64,000 nucleotides of DNA from Thermomicrobiales bacterium (GCA_030447415.1 JAUJOZ010000005.1:62001-126000), one strand, 5' to 3'. Positions 46,263 through 56,599 are shown, counted from the first letter of the stretch. Notes: a model not told the origin generated them from the letters alone. Numbers and translations: made by a program.

Positions 46263-47243
46263 ATGAGGACCCGCACCTTGAAGCTGGTAGCGCTGCTGAG
46301 CGTGGCGCTGGTTGCCCTTGTGGCGGTCGGCGTCCGGGCGGCTCAAGACGGCACCAACCGGGGCGACTTGCGCTTCGTAGTGGTCTCGCACGGTCAGGCG
46401 TCCGACCCCTTCTGGTCGGTCGTCGAGAATGGTGTCAGCCAGGCGGCCGACGACATGGGCGTCGAGGTCGAGTACCAGTCCCCGGGGGGCGAGTTCGACG
46501 TTGTCGCCATGGCGCAACTCATTGATGCCGCCGTTGCCTCCGAACCGGACGGCTTGGTCGTCTCCATCCCCGACCCGGACGCGTTGGGCGATTCGATCCG
46601 GGCGGCGGTCGAGGCCGACATCCCGGTGATTTCGATGAACTCGGGCAGCGACGTCGCGGCCGACTTCGGCCTTCTCACGCACGTCGGCCAGACCGAGTAT
46701 GAGGCGGGCGTCGGTGCGGGGCAACGCATGGGCGAGGCCGGCGTCACGAACGCGCTCTGCGTCAACCAGGAAGTCGGCAACGTCGCGCTCGACGAGCGCT
46801 GCCGTGGCTTCACCGATGGCCTGGGGGAGTCGGGCGGCACCGTTGAGGTCCTCGAGGCCAGCCTTGCCGACCCGGGCGAGTCGCAGTCGCGGATTGAAGC
46901 GGCCCTCAGCGGGAACGAGGAAATCGACGGCATGCTCACGTTGGGCCCGACCGGCGCCGCGCCCGCCATGGACGCGATTGAGGCCGCGGGCGTGGGCGAT
47001 CGCGTTCAGCTAGCCACCTTCGACCTATCGGTGGACGTGCTCGAAGCGATCCGGGACGGCAACATGCTGTTCGCCATCGACCAGCAGCAGTACCTTCAGG
47101 GCTACCTGCCGATCGTGCTGCTGACGTTGAACACAACCAACCTCAACACCGTCGCGAACGACGTCATCCAGACCGGCCCTGGCTTCGTGACCCAGGAGAA
47201 CGCCGAGCGGGTTATCGAGCTGTCCGAGGCGGGCACGCGCTAG
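46263..47243 (+). CDS. Ribose-type sugar/cyclitol ABC transporter substrate-binding protein
   Basis: A 326-residue periplasmic-binding protein of the RbsB type (Peripla_BP_4). A signal segment covers about residues 7-26. The body carries the family pattern: [19 protein letters not shown] (about 40-58), [30 protein letters not shown] and [12 protein letters not shown] near the end, where the hinge lies. The tail is short. ATG 46263 follows AAAGGAGACGG. It is followed by its permease and ATPase and then the inositol genes on the same strand, so the ligand is probably a cyclitol such as myo-inositol or an inosose; this is inference. Confidence 0.9.
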   Translation: MRTRTLKLVALLSVALVALVAVGVRAAQDGTNRGDLRFVVVSHGQASDPFWSVVENGVSQAADDMGVEVEYQSPGGEFDVVAMAQLIDAAVASEPDGLVVSIPDPDALGDSIRAAVEADIPVISMNSGSDVAADFGLLTHVGQTEYEAGVGAGQRMGEAGVTNALCVNQEVGNVALDERCRGFTDGLGESGGTVEVLEASLADPGESQSRIEAALSGNEEIDGMLTLGPTGAAPAMDAIEAAGVGDRVQLATFDLSVDVLEAIRDGNMLFAIDQQQYLQGYLPIVLLTLNTTNLNTVANDVIQTGPGFVTQENAERVIELSEAGTR

Positions 47244-47312
47244 TTCTTACGATGACGCTGGGGGGCCGCGTCCGGGCGGAGGCGGCTCCCCTGTCCGACC
47301 GAGGAGGACACC

Positions 47313-48377
47313 ATGCCCGCGACGCAGGGAGCGGCGGTTCGACCGGCGACCAGCGACGAGCGGGTGACCGCGGTCAATCCGTTGCGCCGCCTGCTCGTCC
47401 GACCAGAGATGGGCGCCCTCGCCGGCGCGATTGGGGTTTGGGTCTTTTTCGCCATCGTCGCCGGCGGACGTGGTTTCCTCAGCCTGCGCGGCACCGCCAA
47501 CTACCTCGAGGTGGCGGCGCAACTCGGCATCCTGGCCGTCGCCGTCGCACTGCTGATGATCGGTGGCGAGTTCGACCTTTCAATTGGCTCCACCATCGGT
47601 GCGAGCGGCATCATCCTGGCACTCTTCCCCGTTGAATATGGCTGGAACATCTGGCCGGCCATGCTGGTTTCCCTCGCCTTCGCGCTACTGATCGGCTTCC
47701 TCAATGGCCTCCTGGTCCTGCGCACCGGACTGCCATCGTTCATCGTCACCCTCGGCACGCTGCTCATCATCCGTGGCGCGACGACTGGGGCGACCCGCCA
47801 GGTGACAGGAAGAACAGTCGTTGGCGGGCTAGACGATGTCCCCGGGTACGAGGCATTGCACGGCGTTTTTGCCAGGGGCGTCACGGTCGGCGGTGCGTCA
47901 TTCTCGGTTTCGATCCTATGGTGGCTGGGGATCGCCGCGGTGGCGACCTGGGTGCTCCTGCGCACGTCGTTCGGGAACTGGATCTTCGGCGTGGGGGGCA
48001 ATCTCCAGGCGGCACGCAACGTCGGCGTCCCGGTCAGCATGGTCAAGATCGTCCTCTTCATGACCACCGCGGTTGCCGCCTGGTTGGTGGCGATCATTCA
48101 GGTGCTGGACGCGAGAAGCGCCGACGTAGTGCGGGGAGAGGGCCGCGAGTTTACCGCCATCATCGCGGTAGTCATCGGCGGCACGCTGCTGACGGGCGGC
48201 TACGGCTCCGCGATCGGCGCCGTGCTCGGTGCCTTGATCTACGGCATGGTGAGCCAGGGTCTGGTCTTTGCAGGCGTCGACCCGGGCTGGGAGGATGCCG
48301 CCCTTGGCGCGATGCTGGTGGTAGCTGTGCTCGTCAACCGGTGGATCCGGACGCGAGCGATGGAGGGCCGCCGATGA
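47313..48377 (+). CDS. Ribose-type ABC transporter permease
   Basis: A 354-residue permease of the RbsC/BPD_transp_2 family with about eight to ten transmembrane segments. Typical phrases are [17 protein letters not shown] (about 75-91), [16 protein letters not shown] (about 140-155), [12 protein letters not shown] and [18 protein letters not shown] (about 286-303). It pairs with the binding protein upstream and the ATPase downstream; the stop overlaps the ATPase start (48374-48377, ATGA). ATG 47313 is preceded by GACCGAGGAGGAC. Sequence is intact, unlike its partner ATPase. Confidence 0.92.
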   Translation: MPATQGAAVRPATSDERVTAVNPLRRLLVRPEMGALAGAIGVWVFFAIVAGGRGFLSLRGTANYLEVAAQLGILAVAVALLMIGGEFDLSIGSTIGASGIILALFPVEYGWNIWPAMLVSLAFALLIGFLNGLLVLRTGLPSFIVTLGTLLIIRGATTGATRQVTGRTVVGGLDDVPGYEALHGVFARGVTVGGASFSVSILWWLGIAAVATWVLLRTSFGNWIFGVGGNLQAARNVGVPVSMVKIVLFMTTAVAAWLVAIIQVLDARSADVVRGEGREFTAIIAVVIGGTLLTGGYGSAIGAVLGALIYGMVSQGLVFAGVDPGWEDAALGAMLVVAVLVNRWIRTRAMEGRR

Positions 48378-49267
48378 GCGCGACGGCAAACGGCACCCCG
48401 CTGCTCGAGGTGCAGGGCGTCTCCAAGTACTTCGGCAGCGTGATCGCGCTCAAGGACATCTCGATGAGCGTGAATGCCACGCCGGGGAGGTGATGTGCCT
48501 GCTCGGCGACAACGGCGCCGGCAAGTCGACGTTGATCAAGGTGTTCTCCGGCGTGCATCCACCGAGCGAAGGGCGCTTCCTCATCGAGGGACAGGAGGCA
48601 CGCTTCACCTCGCCGCGGGACGCCCTCAGTGCCGGTATCGCCACGGTCTACCAGGACCTGGCGATGATTCCGCTGCTGGGCATCTCCCGCAACTTCTTCC
48701 TCGGCTCGGAGCCGACGGTCGGCTGGGGACCGTTCCGCCGGTTCGACGTCGAGCGCGCGGACCGGGTGACTCGCGAAGAGCTCGCGAAGATGGGCATCCA
48801 TTTGCGTGACACGACCCAAGCCGTCGGTACCCTCTCCGGCGGTGAGCGCCAGCCGGTCGCCATCGCCCGCGCCGTCTACTTCGGCGCCAAGGTGCTGATC
48901 CTAGACGAGCCGACCGCCGCGCTGGGGGTCAAAGAGGCTGGCGTCGTCCTCCGCTACATTGCGCAGGCGCGCGCCGCGGCCTCGGCGTCGTCTTCATCAC
49001 CCACAACATTCACCACGCGTACCCGATCGGCGACCGCTTTACCCTCCTCAATCGTGGCCGCTCCTACGGCACCTTCACCAAGGAGAGGTCAGCCGCGAAG
49101 AGGTCGTCTCGATGATGGCCGGCGGCGAGGAACTCGAAGAGCTGAGCCACGAATTGGCCGAGTTCGCGCGCACCGACGAGGTCGCCGGTCGCACGCTTGC
49201 GCAGGCGAGCCGGCAACTCGAGGCGGAGGCGCAAGCGGTGCAAGCGGGCGACGCATCCCCACGGTAG
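48374..49267 (+). pseudogene. Ribose-type ABC ATPase with three frameshifts
   Basis: Reassembled across three frames, this encodes an ATPase of about 295 residues with Walker [10 protein letters not shown], signature LSGGERQ and Walker [12 protein letters not shown]. The frames break at about 48480 (before AGEVMCLLG), about 48965 (before [15 protein letters not shown]) and about 49081 (before [14 protein letters not shown]). Each can be restored by adding one base. The final frame ends at 49267 in [13 protein letters not shown]. The gene starts at ATG 48374 overlapping the permease stop. If the deletions are real the importer would lack a motor; sequence error is the simpler reading, as the family pattern is intact in each segment. 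Confidence 0.85.
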
Positions 49268-49391
49268 GTTCCGATGGACGCCTCGGTCCCGGCTGCACGG
49301 TCCACGTGGCCCGGGCCACCGCGTTTGCGCCCACGAGAAACCGATACGGTCGAGCGCACGGTTTCCGACCGAGTCGGTACAACGGGTACGA

Positions 49392-49421
49392 TTGACACCC
49401 ATTCGGCCCGACCGCTAGGAT
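49392..49421 (+). promoter_or_regulatory. Promoter before iolE
   Basis: TTGACA at 49392-49397, an 18-base spacer, TAGGAT at 49416-49421. The predicted start near 49428 lies about 27 bases before GTG 49455. It would give the inositol genes a promoter of their own, separate from the transporter. Confidence 0.5.
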
Positions 49422-49454
49422 GCAAGATCCGTCGGACCTAGGGCTCGGAGGCGC

Positions 49455-50398
49455 GTGAACCGCTCCTCGACCTCGACGTCGGCCCTGCGAGGGCAATCTC
49501 GCGGCGCCGCTGTGCCCATCCCCAGAGTCGCCACCGCGCCCGTCAACTGGAACAATGACGACCTCACCGATTGGCGCCCAAAGGTTCCCTTCCCAGCGAT
49601 CCTCGACGAGATGGTGGCCGCCGGCTACGACGCCACGGAGTACGGTGACACCTTCCCCGCGGAGGCCGGGCAGTTGCGCGGGGCCTTGATCGAACGAGGG
49701 CTGACCCTGTGCGGCTGCTTCCACCCACTCGACCTGACCGACGATGAGCGACTGGCGGCACAGCTACCCCGGCTCAAACAGATCCTCGAGCTGTTCGCCG
49801 CCGTCGGCTGCGCGGACATCGTGCTCGCCCTGCCGTCGACTCCGCAGCGGGTCGCGCTCGCGGGTCACGTTCCAGCCGACGGCAGCGCCGGCCTGTCCAA
49901 CGCCGCCTGGGATCGCCTCGGCCGTAACCTGACGGTGGTCGGCCGGATGGTGGCCGAGCATGGTCTTCGGGCACATTTCCACAACCACGTCGGCACCCAT
50001 GTGGAGACGCCGGACGAGGTCGAACGCCTGACCCTCCTCCTTGACCTTGCGGTGATTGATCTCTGCTTCGACGGCGGGCACTACGCCTACGGCGGCGGTG
50101 ATCCGGCCGCGTTCGTCGCCCGTCACGCCGAGCGCATCGGCTACGTCCATCTCAAGGACGTCAACCCGGCCGTGCTCGCCGCCGCGCGCACGACCGCCTT
50201 AGCTTTGTCGAAGCGCTGAAGCGTTACATCTTCTGCGAGCTGGGACATGGTGGCGCGGATATCGCCGGCACGGTTCGGTCGCTGCGCGCTGCGGGCTACG
50301 CGGGATGGCTGGTGCTTGAGCAGGACACCACCCCCCATGACGCGACGGCCACCGCCCGCGCCAACCGGGATTACCTGCGCGCGTCCTGCGGGTTATGA
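49455..50398 (+). pseudogene. iolE: Inosose dehydratase-like (IolE), frameshifted near 50187
   Basis: A TIM-barrel protein of the xylose-isomerase/IolE family that dehydrates scyllo-inosose. Family landmarks are VATAPVNWNNDDLTDWRP (early strand), GYDATEYGDTFP, FHNHVGTHVETPDE, FDGGHYAYGGGD (metal site) and GYVHLKDVNP. The frame ends in chance sequence after NPAVLAAAR at about 50187. The next frame continues with RLSFVEALKRYIFCELGHGGADIA and runs to TGA 50398. Restoring one base joins them. The start is GTG 49455 or GTG 49512. It is the first gene of the inositol cluster. Function in inositol use is well supported by the neighbours. Confidence 0.8.
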
Positions 50399-50485
50399 CG
50401 CGCACCGGGCGACCGCGGGCGAGGGCTCGCCCGTGCCTGGACACCGTGGGGGGCTAGCACCCCGCTGCCTGATTGGAGGAACTGG

Positions 50486-51517
50486 ATGCCCGACCGCGTC
50501 CGCGTCGCTCTGATTGGTGCCGGCCGCCTTGGTCGCCGCCACGCCGAGACTCTGGCAACCCAAATCCCTCAGGCCGAGCTCATCGCCATCGCGGACGCGA
50601 ACGAGGAGACCGCCCGCGCCGCCGCCGCGGCGACGCGCGTCGGCCGGTGGACGACCGACTCCGAGGCGCTGATCGCCGACCCTGACATCGATGCGATTGC
50701 CATCGCCTCATCCACGGACACGCACGGCCCTTTGATTATCGCCGCCGCCCGGGCCGGTAAGCCGATCTACTGCGAGAAGCCGATCGCCATCGACCTCGAA
50801 TTGACGGACGCCGCGCTGGACGCCGTGCGCACCGCTGGGGTCTACCTTCAGATGGGGTTTCAGCGGCGCTATGATCGGGGTTACCAGGCGGCCAAGGAGC
50901 TCATCGACTCGGGCGGCCTCGGCCGGATCGAGTCGGTCCGCGACGTCATGCGCGACCCCATGCCGCCGCACCGGACCTACCTCCCCGCGAGCGGCGGCCT
51001 CTTCCGGGACATGACGGTCCACAACTTCGACGCCCTCCGTTGGTTGACGGGCGACGAGGTCACGGAGGTCTACGCGCTGGGGACAGCCGTCACCGACCCA
51101 ATGTTCGCCGAGGAGGGCGACATTGACACCGCCATTGTCACCCTTCGCTTCGCCGGCGGCGCACTCGCCGTGATTGACAACGGCCGCCGCACCAACTTCG
51201 GCTACGACGTCCGCACCGAGATCTTCGGCAGCGAGGGTGCGGTCTTCGTCGGCGAGACGCGGCAGACTCCAATCGTCCGTCTCGGGCCCGACGGCGTCCG
51301 ACACGATCACGTCCACTGGTTCCTTGACCGTTTCGCGCAGGCCTACGCCGACGAGTTGCGGGCCTTCGTCACCGCCGTCGTCGACGGCACCCGGCCCGGG
51401 CCGAGCGGCGACGACGCCCGCGCCGCACTGGTCCTGGCCTACGCCGCCGAGGCCTCTCGCCGGGAGAACCGCCCGATCGCCCTCGCCGAGGTTGCCCAGT
51501 CGCTCGGAACCGCTTGA
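50486..51517 (+). CDS. iolG: Inositol 2-dehydrogenase
   Basis: Oxidises myo-inositol to scyllo-inosose with NAD, the first step of inositol catabolism. The 343-residue GFO/IDH/MocA-family protein has the Rossmann motif GAGRLGRRHAE (about 10-20), the conserved EKP in IYCEKPIAID (about 94-103), and the catalytic region GGLFRDMTVHNFDALRWL with aspartate and histidine at about 176-180. ATG 50486 follows TTGGAGGAAC. It is located between iolE and the split transketolase, in the same direction, with a gap of about 85 bases upstream. Good match to IolG; scyllo-inositol or related cyclitol activity cannot be excluded. Confidence 0.9.
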   Translation: MPDRVRVALIGAGRLGRRHAETLATQIPQAELIAIADANEETARAAAAATRVGRWTTDSEALIADPDIDAIAIASSTDTHGPLIIAAARAGKPIYCEKPIAIDLELTDAALDAVRTAGVYLQMGFQRRYDRGYQAAKELIDSGGLGRIESVRDVMRDPMPPHRTYLPASGGLFRDMTVHNFDALRWLTGDEVTEVYALGTAVTDPMFAEEGDIDTAIVTLRFAGGALAVIDNGRRTNFGYDVRTEIFGSEGAVFVGETRQTPIVRLGPDGVRHDHVHWFLDRFAQAYADELRAFVTAVVDGTRPGPSGDDARAALVLAYAAEASRRENRPIALAEVAQSLGTA

Positions 51518-51598
51518 GGACGAGACGCCGGCGCGATGCGCGTGATAGCCTCGTTCGCGCTCGTCCAGACCGACGGCAACGCGCAAGGACCAAACGCT

Positions 51599-52507
51599 AT
51601 GAGCCTCGCCGAACCCACCGCCAGGCCGCTGAAGCAAGAACGACCTCGACCGTCGCTCGCCGAGCTGCGCCGGCTCAGCGCGGAGGCGCGGCGTCTCATT
51701 GTCCGCGCCGTTCACACCGCTGGCGCCGGCCACATCGGCGGCCCCCTTTCCGCGACCGACCTCCTCATCACGCTCTACTTCGACACCCTCAACATCGATC
51801 CCCGTCGCCCCGACTGGCCCGAGCGCGACCGCTTTATCCTCAGCAAAGGGCACTCCTCGATCGGCCTCTACGCCGTCCTCGCGCTGCGCGGCTACTTCCC
51901 CGTCAAGGAGTTGGACACCTTCGATCAGATTGACTCTCGGCTCCAGGGCCATCCCGACATGACCAGACTGCCGGGACTCGACATGTCGACCGGCTCGCTT
52001 GGCCAGGGCCTGTCGCCCGGCGTCGGGATGGCGCTCGGCGCGCGGCTCCGGGGACTGCCGTTCCACACCTGGGTGATGCTCGGCGACGGCGAGATCCAGG
52101 AAGGACAGGTGTGGGAGGCGGCGTTCACCGCCGCCCGCTACAACCTCGACGCCTTGACCGCGATCGTCGACTACAACCGGCTGCCGCAGTTCGGCTGGCC
52201 CGACGCCCGAGGCTTCACCCGCGAGCGGCCGATCGACGACCCGGCCGCCAAGTTCGCCGCGTTTGGCTGGCACGTCCTCGAGTGCGACGGCCACGATCAC
52301 GCCGCGATCCAGGACGCCTTCTCAGCCGCGGTCGCCCACCGTGGGCGGCCAACCTGCATCGTCGCCCACACGATCAAAGGCCACGGCATCTCGTTCATGG
52401 AAGGCGACTTCGGCTGGCACGCCAAGGTGCCGACCGGGGATCAGCTTACCGAGGCCCTGGCCGAGATCGACCGGCGGCTGACCGACCAGAACGGCGAGGA
52501 GGGTTAG
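51599..52507 (+). CDS. Split transketolase, N-terminal (TPP-binding) subunit
   Basis: A 302-residue protein corresponding to the N-terminal half of transketolase, which binds thiamine diphosphate. Landmarks are AGAGHIGGPLSATDLL (about 43-58), FILSKGHSS, TGSLGQGLSPGVGMALG and the TPP fold GDGEIQEGQVWEA...YNLDALTAIVDYN (about 162-192). The C-terminal half is the next gene, four bases later, so they probably form a heterodimer. ATG 51599 follows GCAAGGACC. In an inositol operon the substrate is unclear: AptAB-type apulose-4-phosphate transketolases are split this way, but no apiose genes are adjacent. Role is inferred. Confidence 0.88.
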   Translation: MSLAEPTARPLKQERPRPSLAELRRLSAEARRLIVRAVHTAGAGHIGGPLSATDLLITLYFDTLNIDPRRPDWPERDRFILSKGHSSIGLYAVLALRGYFPVKELDTFDQIDSRLQGHPDMTRLPGLDMSTGSLGQGLSPGVGMALGARLRGLPFHTWVMLGDGEIQEGQVWEAAFTAARYNLDALTAIVDYNRLPQFGWPDARGFTRERPIDDPAAKFAAFGWHVLECDGHDHAAIQDAFSAAVAHRGRPTCIVAHTIKGHGISFMEGDFGWHAKVPTGDQLTEALAEIDRRLTDQNGEEG

Positions 52508-52511
52508 GAAC

Positions 52512-53483
52512 GTGGCGACGAGCGTGACCGCCTTGCCGCTCCACGCCGCCGAACAGGTGGCCATGCGCGAGGCCTGGGGTGAGGCGCTCGTCGACCTCGC
52601 CGCCCGCGACCCCGACCTCGTCGTCCTCGACGGCGACCTTGCCAACTCGACCCGCGCCGACATCTTCGCCGCTGCTGTGCCCGACCGCTTCTTCGAGATG
52701 GGCATCGCCGAGCAGAACCTCCTCGGCGTGGCGGCCGGTCTCGCCACCGTCGGCTACGTGCCCTGGATCAGCACCTTCGCCGCGTTCCTCGCCAAGCGCG
52801 CCCTGGATCAGATCCGCGTCGTCATCGCCCAGCCCCATCTCAACGTGAAGATGTGCGGGAGTTACAGCGGCATCCTGACCGGCAAGACCGGCAAGACCCA
52901 CCAGGCGGTCGAGGACATCGCCGTCTTCCGGGCGATGCCCGGTGTCGTGACCATCGCCCCCGCCGACGCGGTTGAGCTCCGCTCGGCGATGGAGGCGATG
53001 ATGGAGACGCCCGGTCCGATGTACCTGCGCCTCACGCGCGACCCGAGTCCGACCATCTTCCCGCCAGACCACCGCTTCCGCATCGGTGAGGGCGTCCTCC
53101 TCCGCGACGGCAACGATGTCGGCTTGATCGGCACCGGCGTCCAGACCGTCCGGGTCCTGGAGGCGGCCGATCTCCTCGCGGCCGAGGGCGTCGCCGCCTC
53201 GGTGCTCCATCTGCCGACCTTGAAACCGCTCGACACGGTCGCGGTCGTCGACCTCGCCGAACGCACCGGCGCCATCGTCACTGCCGAAGACCACTCGATC
53301 ATCGGCGGCCTCGGCGGCGCCGTTGCCGAGACGCTCGGGGAGGATCGGCCCACACGGATGCGCCGCGTCGGGTGGCACGACGTCTACGGCGAATCGGGTC
53401 CGAACGACGCACTGCTGGAGAAGTACGGCCTGACCGCTCGCCACGTCGCCGAGGCGGCGCGCGATCTCCTCCGGTCCGGTTGA
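52512..53483 (+). CDS. Split transketolase, C-terminal subunit
   Basis: A 323-residue protein with the pyrimidine-binding and C-terminal domains of transketolase. Seen are LVVLDGDLANSTRADIF (about 36-52), FEMGIAEQNLLGVAAGLA (the activating glutamate in the EQN turn, about 60-77), and a transketolase C-terminal domain with TGVQTVRVLEAADLLAAEG. The end GLTARHVAEAARDLL is typical. The GTG start at 52512 is four bases after the N-subunit stop. The pair must act as heterodimers. It is in the same cluster as iolG and iolB. Substrate is unknown. Confidence 0.88.
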   Translation: MATSVTALPLHAAEQVAMREAWGEALVDLAARDPDLVVLDGDLANSTRADIFAAAVPDRFFEMGIAEQNLLGVAAGLATVGYVPWISTFAAFLAKRALDQIRVVIAQPHLNVKMCGSYSGILTGKTGKTHQAVEDIAVFRAMPGVVTIAPADAVELRSAMEAMMETPGPMYLRLTRDPSPTIFPPDHRFRIGEGVLLRDGNDVGLIGTGVQTVRVLEAADLLAAEGVAASVLHLPTLKPLDTVAVVDLAERTGAIVTAEDHSIIGGLGGAVAETLGEDRPTRMRRVGWHDVYGESGPNDALLEKYGLTARHVAEAARDLLRSG

Positions 53484-53628
53484 CCAGAGGGCCGCGCAGA
53501 CGCGCCGATGACGGGCACCCGGCCTGACCGGCCGTCCAGCTCCCTCCCACCGGTCACGTGTGCATAGGCCGTCCACGCGGTGGCAGAGGCCGGGGATGGA
53601 GCCATTAGGGAGAAAGGAATACCCCGCG

Positions 53629-54534
53629 ATGGGCACCAGCGTCCGCCCTGCCGACCTGCTCTTGAAGTCAAATGCGGTTGCCGGCGAATCCGGCGAGCTG
53701 ATCGCGGTCCCACCCGAGCGCGCCGGGTGGGACTACACCAGCCTGATCATCCGCCGCCTCGCAGCCGGCGAAACCTGGGCGCACGCCACCGGACCGGAGG
53801 AGGTCGCGCTTGTCCCGCTTGGTGGCCGCTGCCGGGTCGACGCCGCCGGTCACAGCTGGCAGCTCGGCGAGCGCGCCAATGTCTTCGCGGGTCAGCCCTG
53901 GGCGCTCTACCTGCCGCGCGACTCGGATCTGCGGGTGACGGCCAACGAGCCGCTGGAGTTGGCCGTCTGCGGCGCGCGGGCCGAGGAGGCGCACGAGCCG
54001 GTCCTGATTCGACCCGAGGACGTCGAGGTCGAGATACGCGGCGCCGGCAACGCCGCCCGCCAGATCAACCACATCGTCAAGCCCGCGTTTCCGGCCCACC
54101 GGCTCCTCGTCGTCGAGGTCTTTACCCCGAGCGGCAACTGGTCCTCCTATCCGCCGCACAAACACGACGTCAGTGACCTGCCGCGCGAAGCCGATCTCGA
54201 AGAGATCTACTACTACCGGATCGACCCACCGGCCGGCTTCGCCTTCCAGCGCCTCTACACCGCCGACGGCCGCATCCACGAGGCGTACGTCGTTCGCGAC
54301 GGCGATCTCCTCCTCGTTCCAGAGGGTTATCACGTCTTCGCCGTCGCCCACGGCCACACCGGCTACTACCTGAACGTCCTTGCCGGCAACGAAGTTATCC
54401 GTACCATGCAACCCTCCGACGATCCAAGCCTCGGCTGGGTCCGGGATACCTGGCACGACGCCATGACCGAGGGTATCCGTTCGTGGCGCGACATCGACAC
54501 CCGCATCAATGGCGGCGCCGGGCATCGCCGCTGA
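53629..54534 (+). CDS. iolB: 5-deoxy-glucuronate isomerase
   Basis: Converts 5-deoxy-glucuronate to 5-dehydro-2-deoxygluconate, late in inositol catabolism. The 301-residue double-cupin has the metal motif in PPHKHDVSDLPREADLEEIYYYR (residues about 174-196; His176, His178 and Glu190 are candidate ligands) and the family ending FAFQRLYTADG...DGDLLLVPEGYHVFAVAHGHTGYYLNVLAG, quoted in parts. Start ATG 53629 is chosen with GGGAGAAAGG upstream. It lies between the transketolase pair and iolD, which supplies its substrate. iolC, iolJ and iolA homologues are not seen in the window. Confidence 0.92.
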   Translation: MGTSVRPADLLLKSNAVAGESGELIAVPPERAGWDYTSLIIRRLAAGETWAHATGPEEVALVPLGGRCRVDAAGHSWQLGERANVFAGQPWALYLPRDSDLRVTANEPLELAVCGARAEEAHEPVLIRPEDVEVEIRGAGNAARQINHIVKPAFPAHRLLVVEVFTPSGNWSSYPPHKHDVSDLPREADLEEIYYYRIDPPAGFAFQRLYTADGRIHEAYVVRDGDLLLVPEGYHVFAVAHGHTGYYLNVLAGNEVIRTMQPSDDPSLGWVRDTWHDAMTEGIRSWRDIDTRINGGAGHRR

Positions 54535-54582
54535 GCGGCCGCATTCCCCGACTCCCGGCCCGTGTTCCCAGAGGAGCTTTCA

Positions 54583-56460
54583 ATGCAGACGATTCGCATG
54601 ACCATGGCGCAGGCTCTCGTCCGCTTTCTCGGACAGCAGTACGTGGAGCGAGACGGACGTGAGCAGCGGTTCATCGCCGGCGTCTGGGGCATCTTCGGGC
54701 ACGGGAACGTGACCGGCATCGGCCAGGCCCTGGAGGAGGTCGGCGCTGAGGCGGGGCTGCGCTTCCACGGCGCGCGAAACGAGCAGGGCATGGTGCATGC
54801 GGCCGCCGCCTATGCCAAGATGACGAACCGCCTCCAGACGTTCGCCTGCACCTCCTCTGTCGGCCCCGGCGCCACCAACATGATCACCGCCGCCGCCGGC
54901 GCGACGATCAATCGCCTACCCGTGTTGCTTCTCCCGGGTGATACGTTCGCCAACCGGCTACCCCACCCCGTCCTGCAACAACTCGAGCACCCCAGCCAGC
55001 GCGACGTCAGCGTCAACGACGCCTTTCGTCCGGTGTGCCGCTCGTTCGACCGCATCAGCCGCCCGGAGCAGTTGCTCGACAGCCTCCCGGAAGCGATGCG
55101 GATCCTGACCGACCAGGCCGAGACCGGCGCTGTGACGGTGGCACTGCCCGAGGATGCCCAGACAGAGGCATACGACTATCCGGTGCGATTCTTCGCCAAG
55201 ACGGTCAGGCGGATCACCCGGCCGGCTCCAGCCGACGAGGACCTTGACGATGCCGTGCGGATGATCCGCGAGGCGAAGCGGCCCCTGATCATCGCCGGCG
55301 GCGGCGTGATCTACGCCGAGGCGACCGCGGCGCTGGCGGAACTGGCCGAGACGCTCGGCATCCCGGTCGTTGAGACTCAGGCGGGGAAGGGCTCGCTGCC
55401 CTGGAACCATCCGTGGAACGCGGGGCCGGTCGGCGCCAACGGTGGCATCGCCGCGAACCGGTTGGCCGCCGAAGCGGACCTCGTCCTTGCCGTCGGCACC
55501 CGGCTGGGAGACTTCCCAACCGCGTCCCACTCGGCGTTTCAACACCCCGATGTGCGGTTCGTCGGCCTCAACATCGCGCCGATGGACGCGCACAAGTTTG
55601 GGGCCCTGCCTCTCGTCGCGGACGCCCGCGTTGGTCTCTGCGCCCTGCTGGTCGCGCTGCGCCGAGCCGGCTATCACACGGACCAGGCCTACGCCGACAA
55701 GGTCCGCGCGCTCAAGGCCGAGTGGGACGCCACCGTCGACGACCAGCGGCGGATGACGAACCCGGGACGGCTTACCCAGGCGAACGTCATCGGCCTCGTC
55801 AACGAGGCCAGCCGGCCGCAGGATGTCGTCGTCTGCGCCGCCGGCGGATTGCCGGGGGATCTCCTCAAGCTCTGGCGCCCCCTCGATCCAAAGGGCTACC
55901 ACCTGGAGTACGGATACTCCTGCATGGGCTACGAGATCGCCGGCGGGCTCGGAGTCAAGATGGCAACGCCGGAGCGCGAGGTCTACGTGATGGTCGGCGA
56001 CGGCAGCTACCTGATGCTGCACACCGAGATCGTCACGTCCTTGCAGGAAGATCGGAAGCTGACGATCGTCCTACTCGACAACAGCGGCTTTCAGTGCATC
56101 CGCGGCCTGCAGGAGAGCGCCGGCTCGCCCGCCTTCGGCAACGAGCTTCGCTACCGCGACGCGGCGACCGACCGCCTCAGCGGCCCGCCGATCCCGATCG
56201 ACTTCGCCGCGAACGCTCGTAGCCTCGGTGCCGCCGCATACTACGCCGACGAGGCGGGCGCCCTGCGCCAAGCCCTCGCGGCCGCAGTCACGGAGCCCCG
56301 GACGACGCTCATCCACGTCCCGATCGACCCCGACGTCCGCGTCCCCACCTACGAGAGCTGGTGGGACGTCCCCGTCGCGGAGGTCTCCGGCGAGCCGTCC
56401 GTTCAGACCGCCCTGGCCGCGTATCGGCAGGCAAAGCAAAAGCAGCGCTATTACTCCTAA
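54583..56460 (+). CDS. iolD: 3D-(3,5/4)-trihydroxycyclohexane-1,2-dione hydrolase
   Basis: Opens the ring of the inosose-derived diketone, giving 5-deoxy-glucuronate. The 625-residue thiamine-diphosphate enzyme has the N-terminal Pyr domain with GVWGIFGHGNVTGIGQAL (about 32-49), ARNEQGMVHAAAAYAK (activating glutamate, about 64-79), CTSSVGPGATNM, and a C-terminal TPP domain GDGSYLMLHTEIVTS (about 473-487) with LLDNSGFQCI. ATG 54583 follows AGAGGAGC. The gene and its neighbours iolB and iolG make a clear inositol pathway. The assignment is firm. Confidence 0.94.
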   Translation: MQTIRMTMAQALVRFLGQQYVERDGREQRFIAGVWGIFGHGNVTGIGQALEEVGAEAGLRFHGARNEQGMVHAAAAYAKMTNRLQTFACTSSVGPGATNMITAAAGATINRLPVLLLPGDTFANRLPHPVLQQLEHPSQRDVSVNDAFRPVCRSFDRISRPEQLLDSLPEAMRILTDQAETGAVTVALPEDAQTEAYDYPVRFFAKTVRRITRPAPADEDLDDAVRMIREAKRPLIIAGGGVIYAEATAALAELAETLGIPVVETQAGKGSLPWNHPWNAGPVGANGGIAANRLAAEADLVLAVGTRLGDFPTASHSAFQHPDVRFVGLNIAPMDAHKFGALPLVADARVGLCALLVALRRAGYHTDQAYADKVRALKAEWDATVDDQRRMTNPGRLTQANVIGLVNEASRPQDVVVCAAGGLPGDLLKLWRPLDPKGYHLEYGYSCMGYEIAGGLGVKMATPEREVYVMVGDGSYLMLHTEIVTSLQEDRKLTIVLLDNSGFQCIRGLQESAGSPAFGNELRYRDAATDRLSGPPIPIDFAANARSLGAAAYYADEAGALRQALAAAVTEPRTTLIHVPIDPDVRVPTYESWWDVPVAEVSGEPSVQTALAAYRQAKQKQRYYS

Positions 56461-56599
56461 GAGAAGCACGGCCCCTCGCGAGGCGGGCTTCCGCTCGTTC
56501 GGACCCCGGTTGCTAGTCGCGCTGGCGACAGCGGCCACGGACGCCAGTGACAGCGTGCTGGGGGGCTACGAAGAAGCGGCGGTCCTGCTCGTCGGTGCC

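Noticed and set aside
50708-52300. A 530-codon minus-strand open frame
   Set aside because: It lies opposite iolG and the transketolase N-subunit, both of which have clear motifs. Its composition is that of GC-rich antisense.
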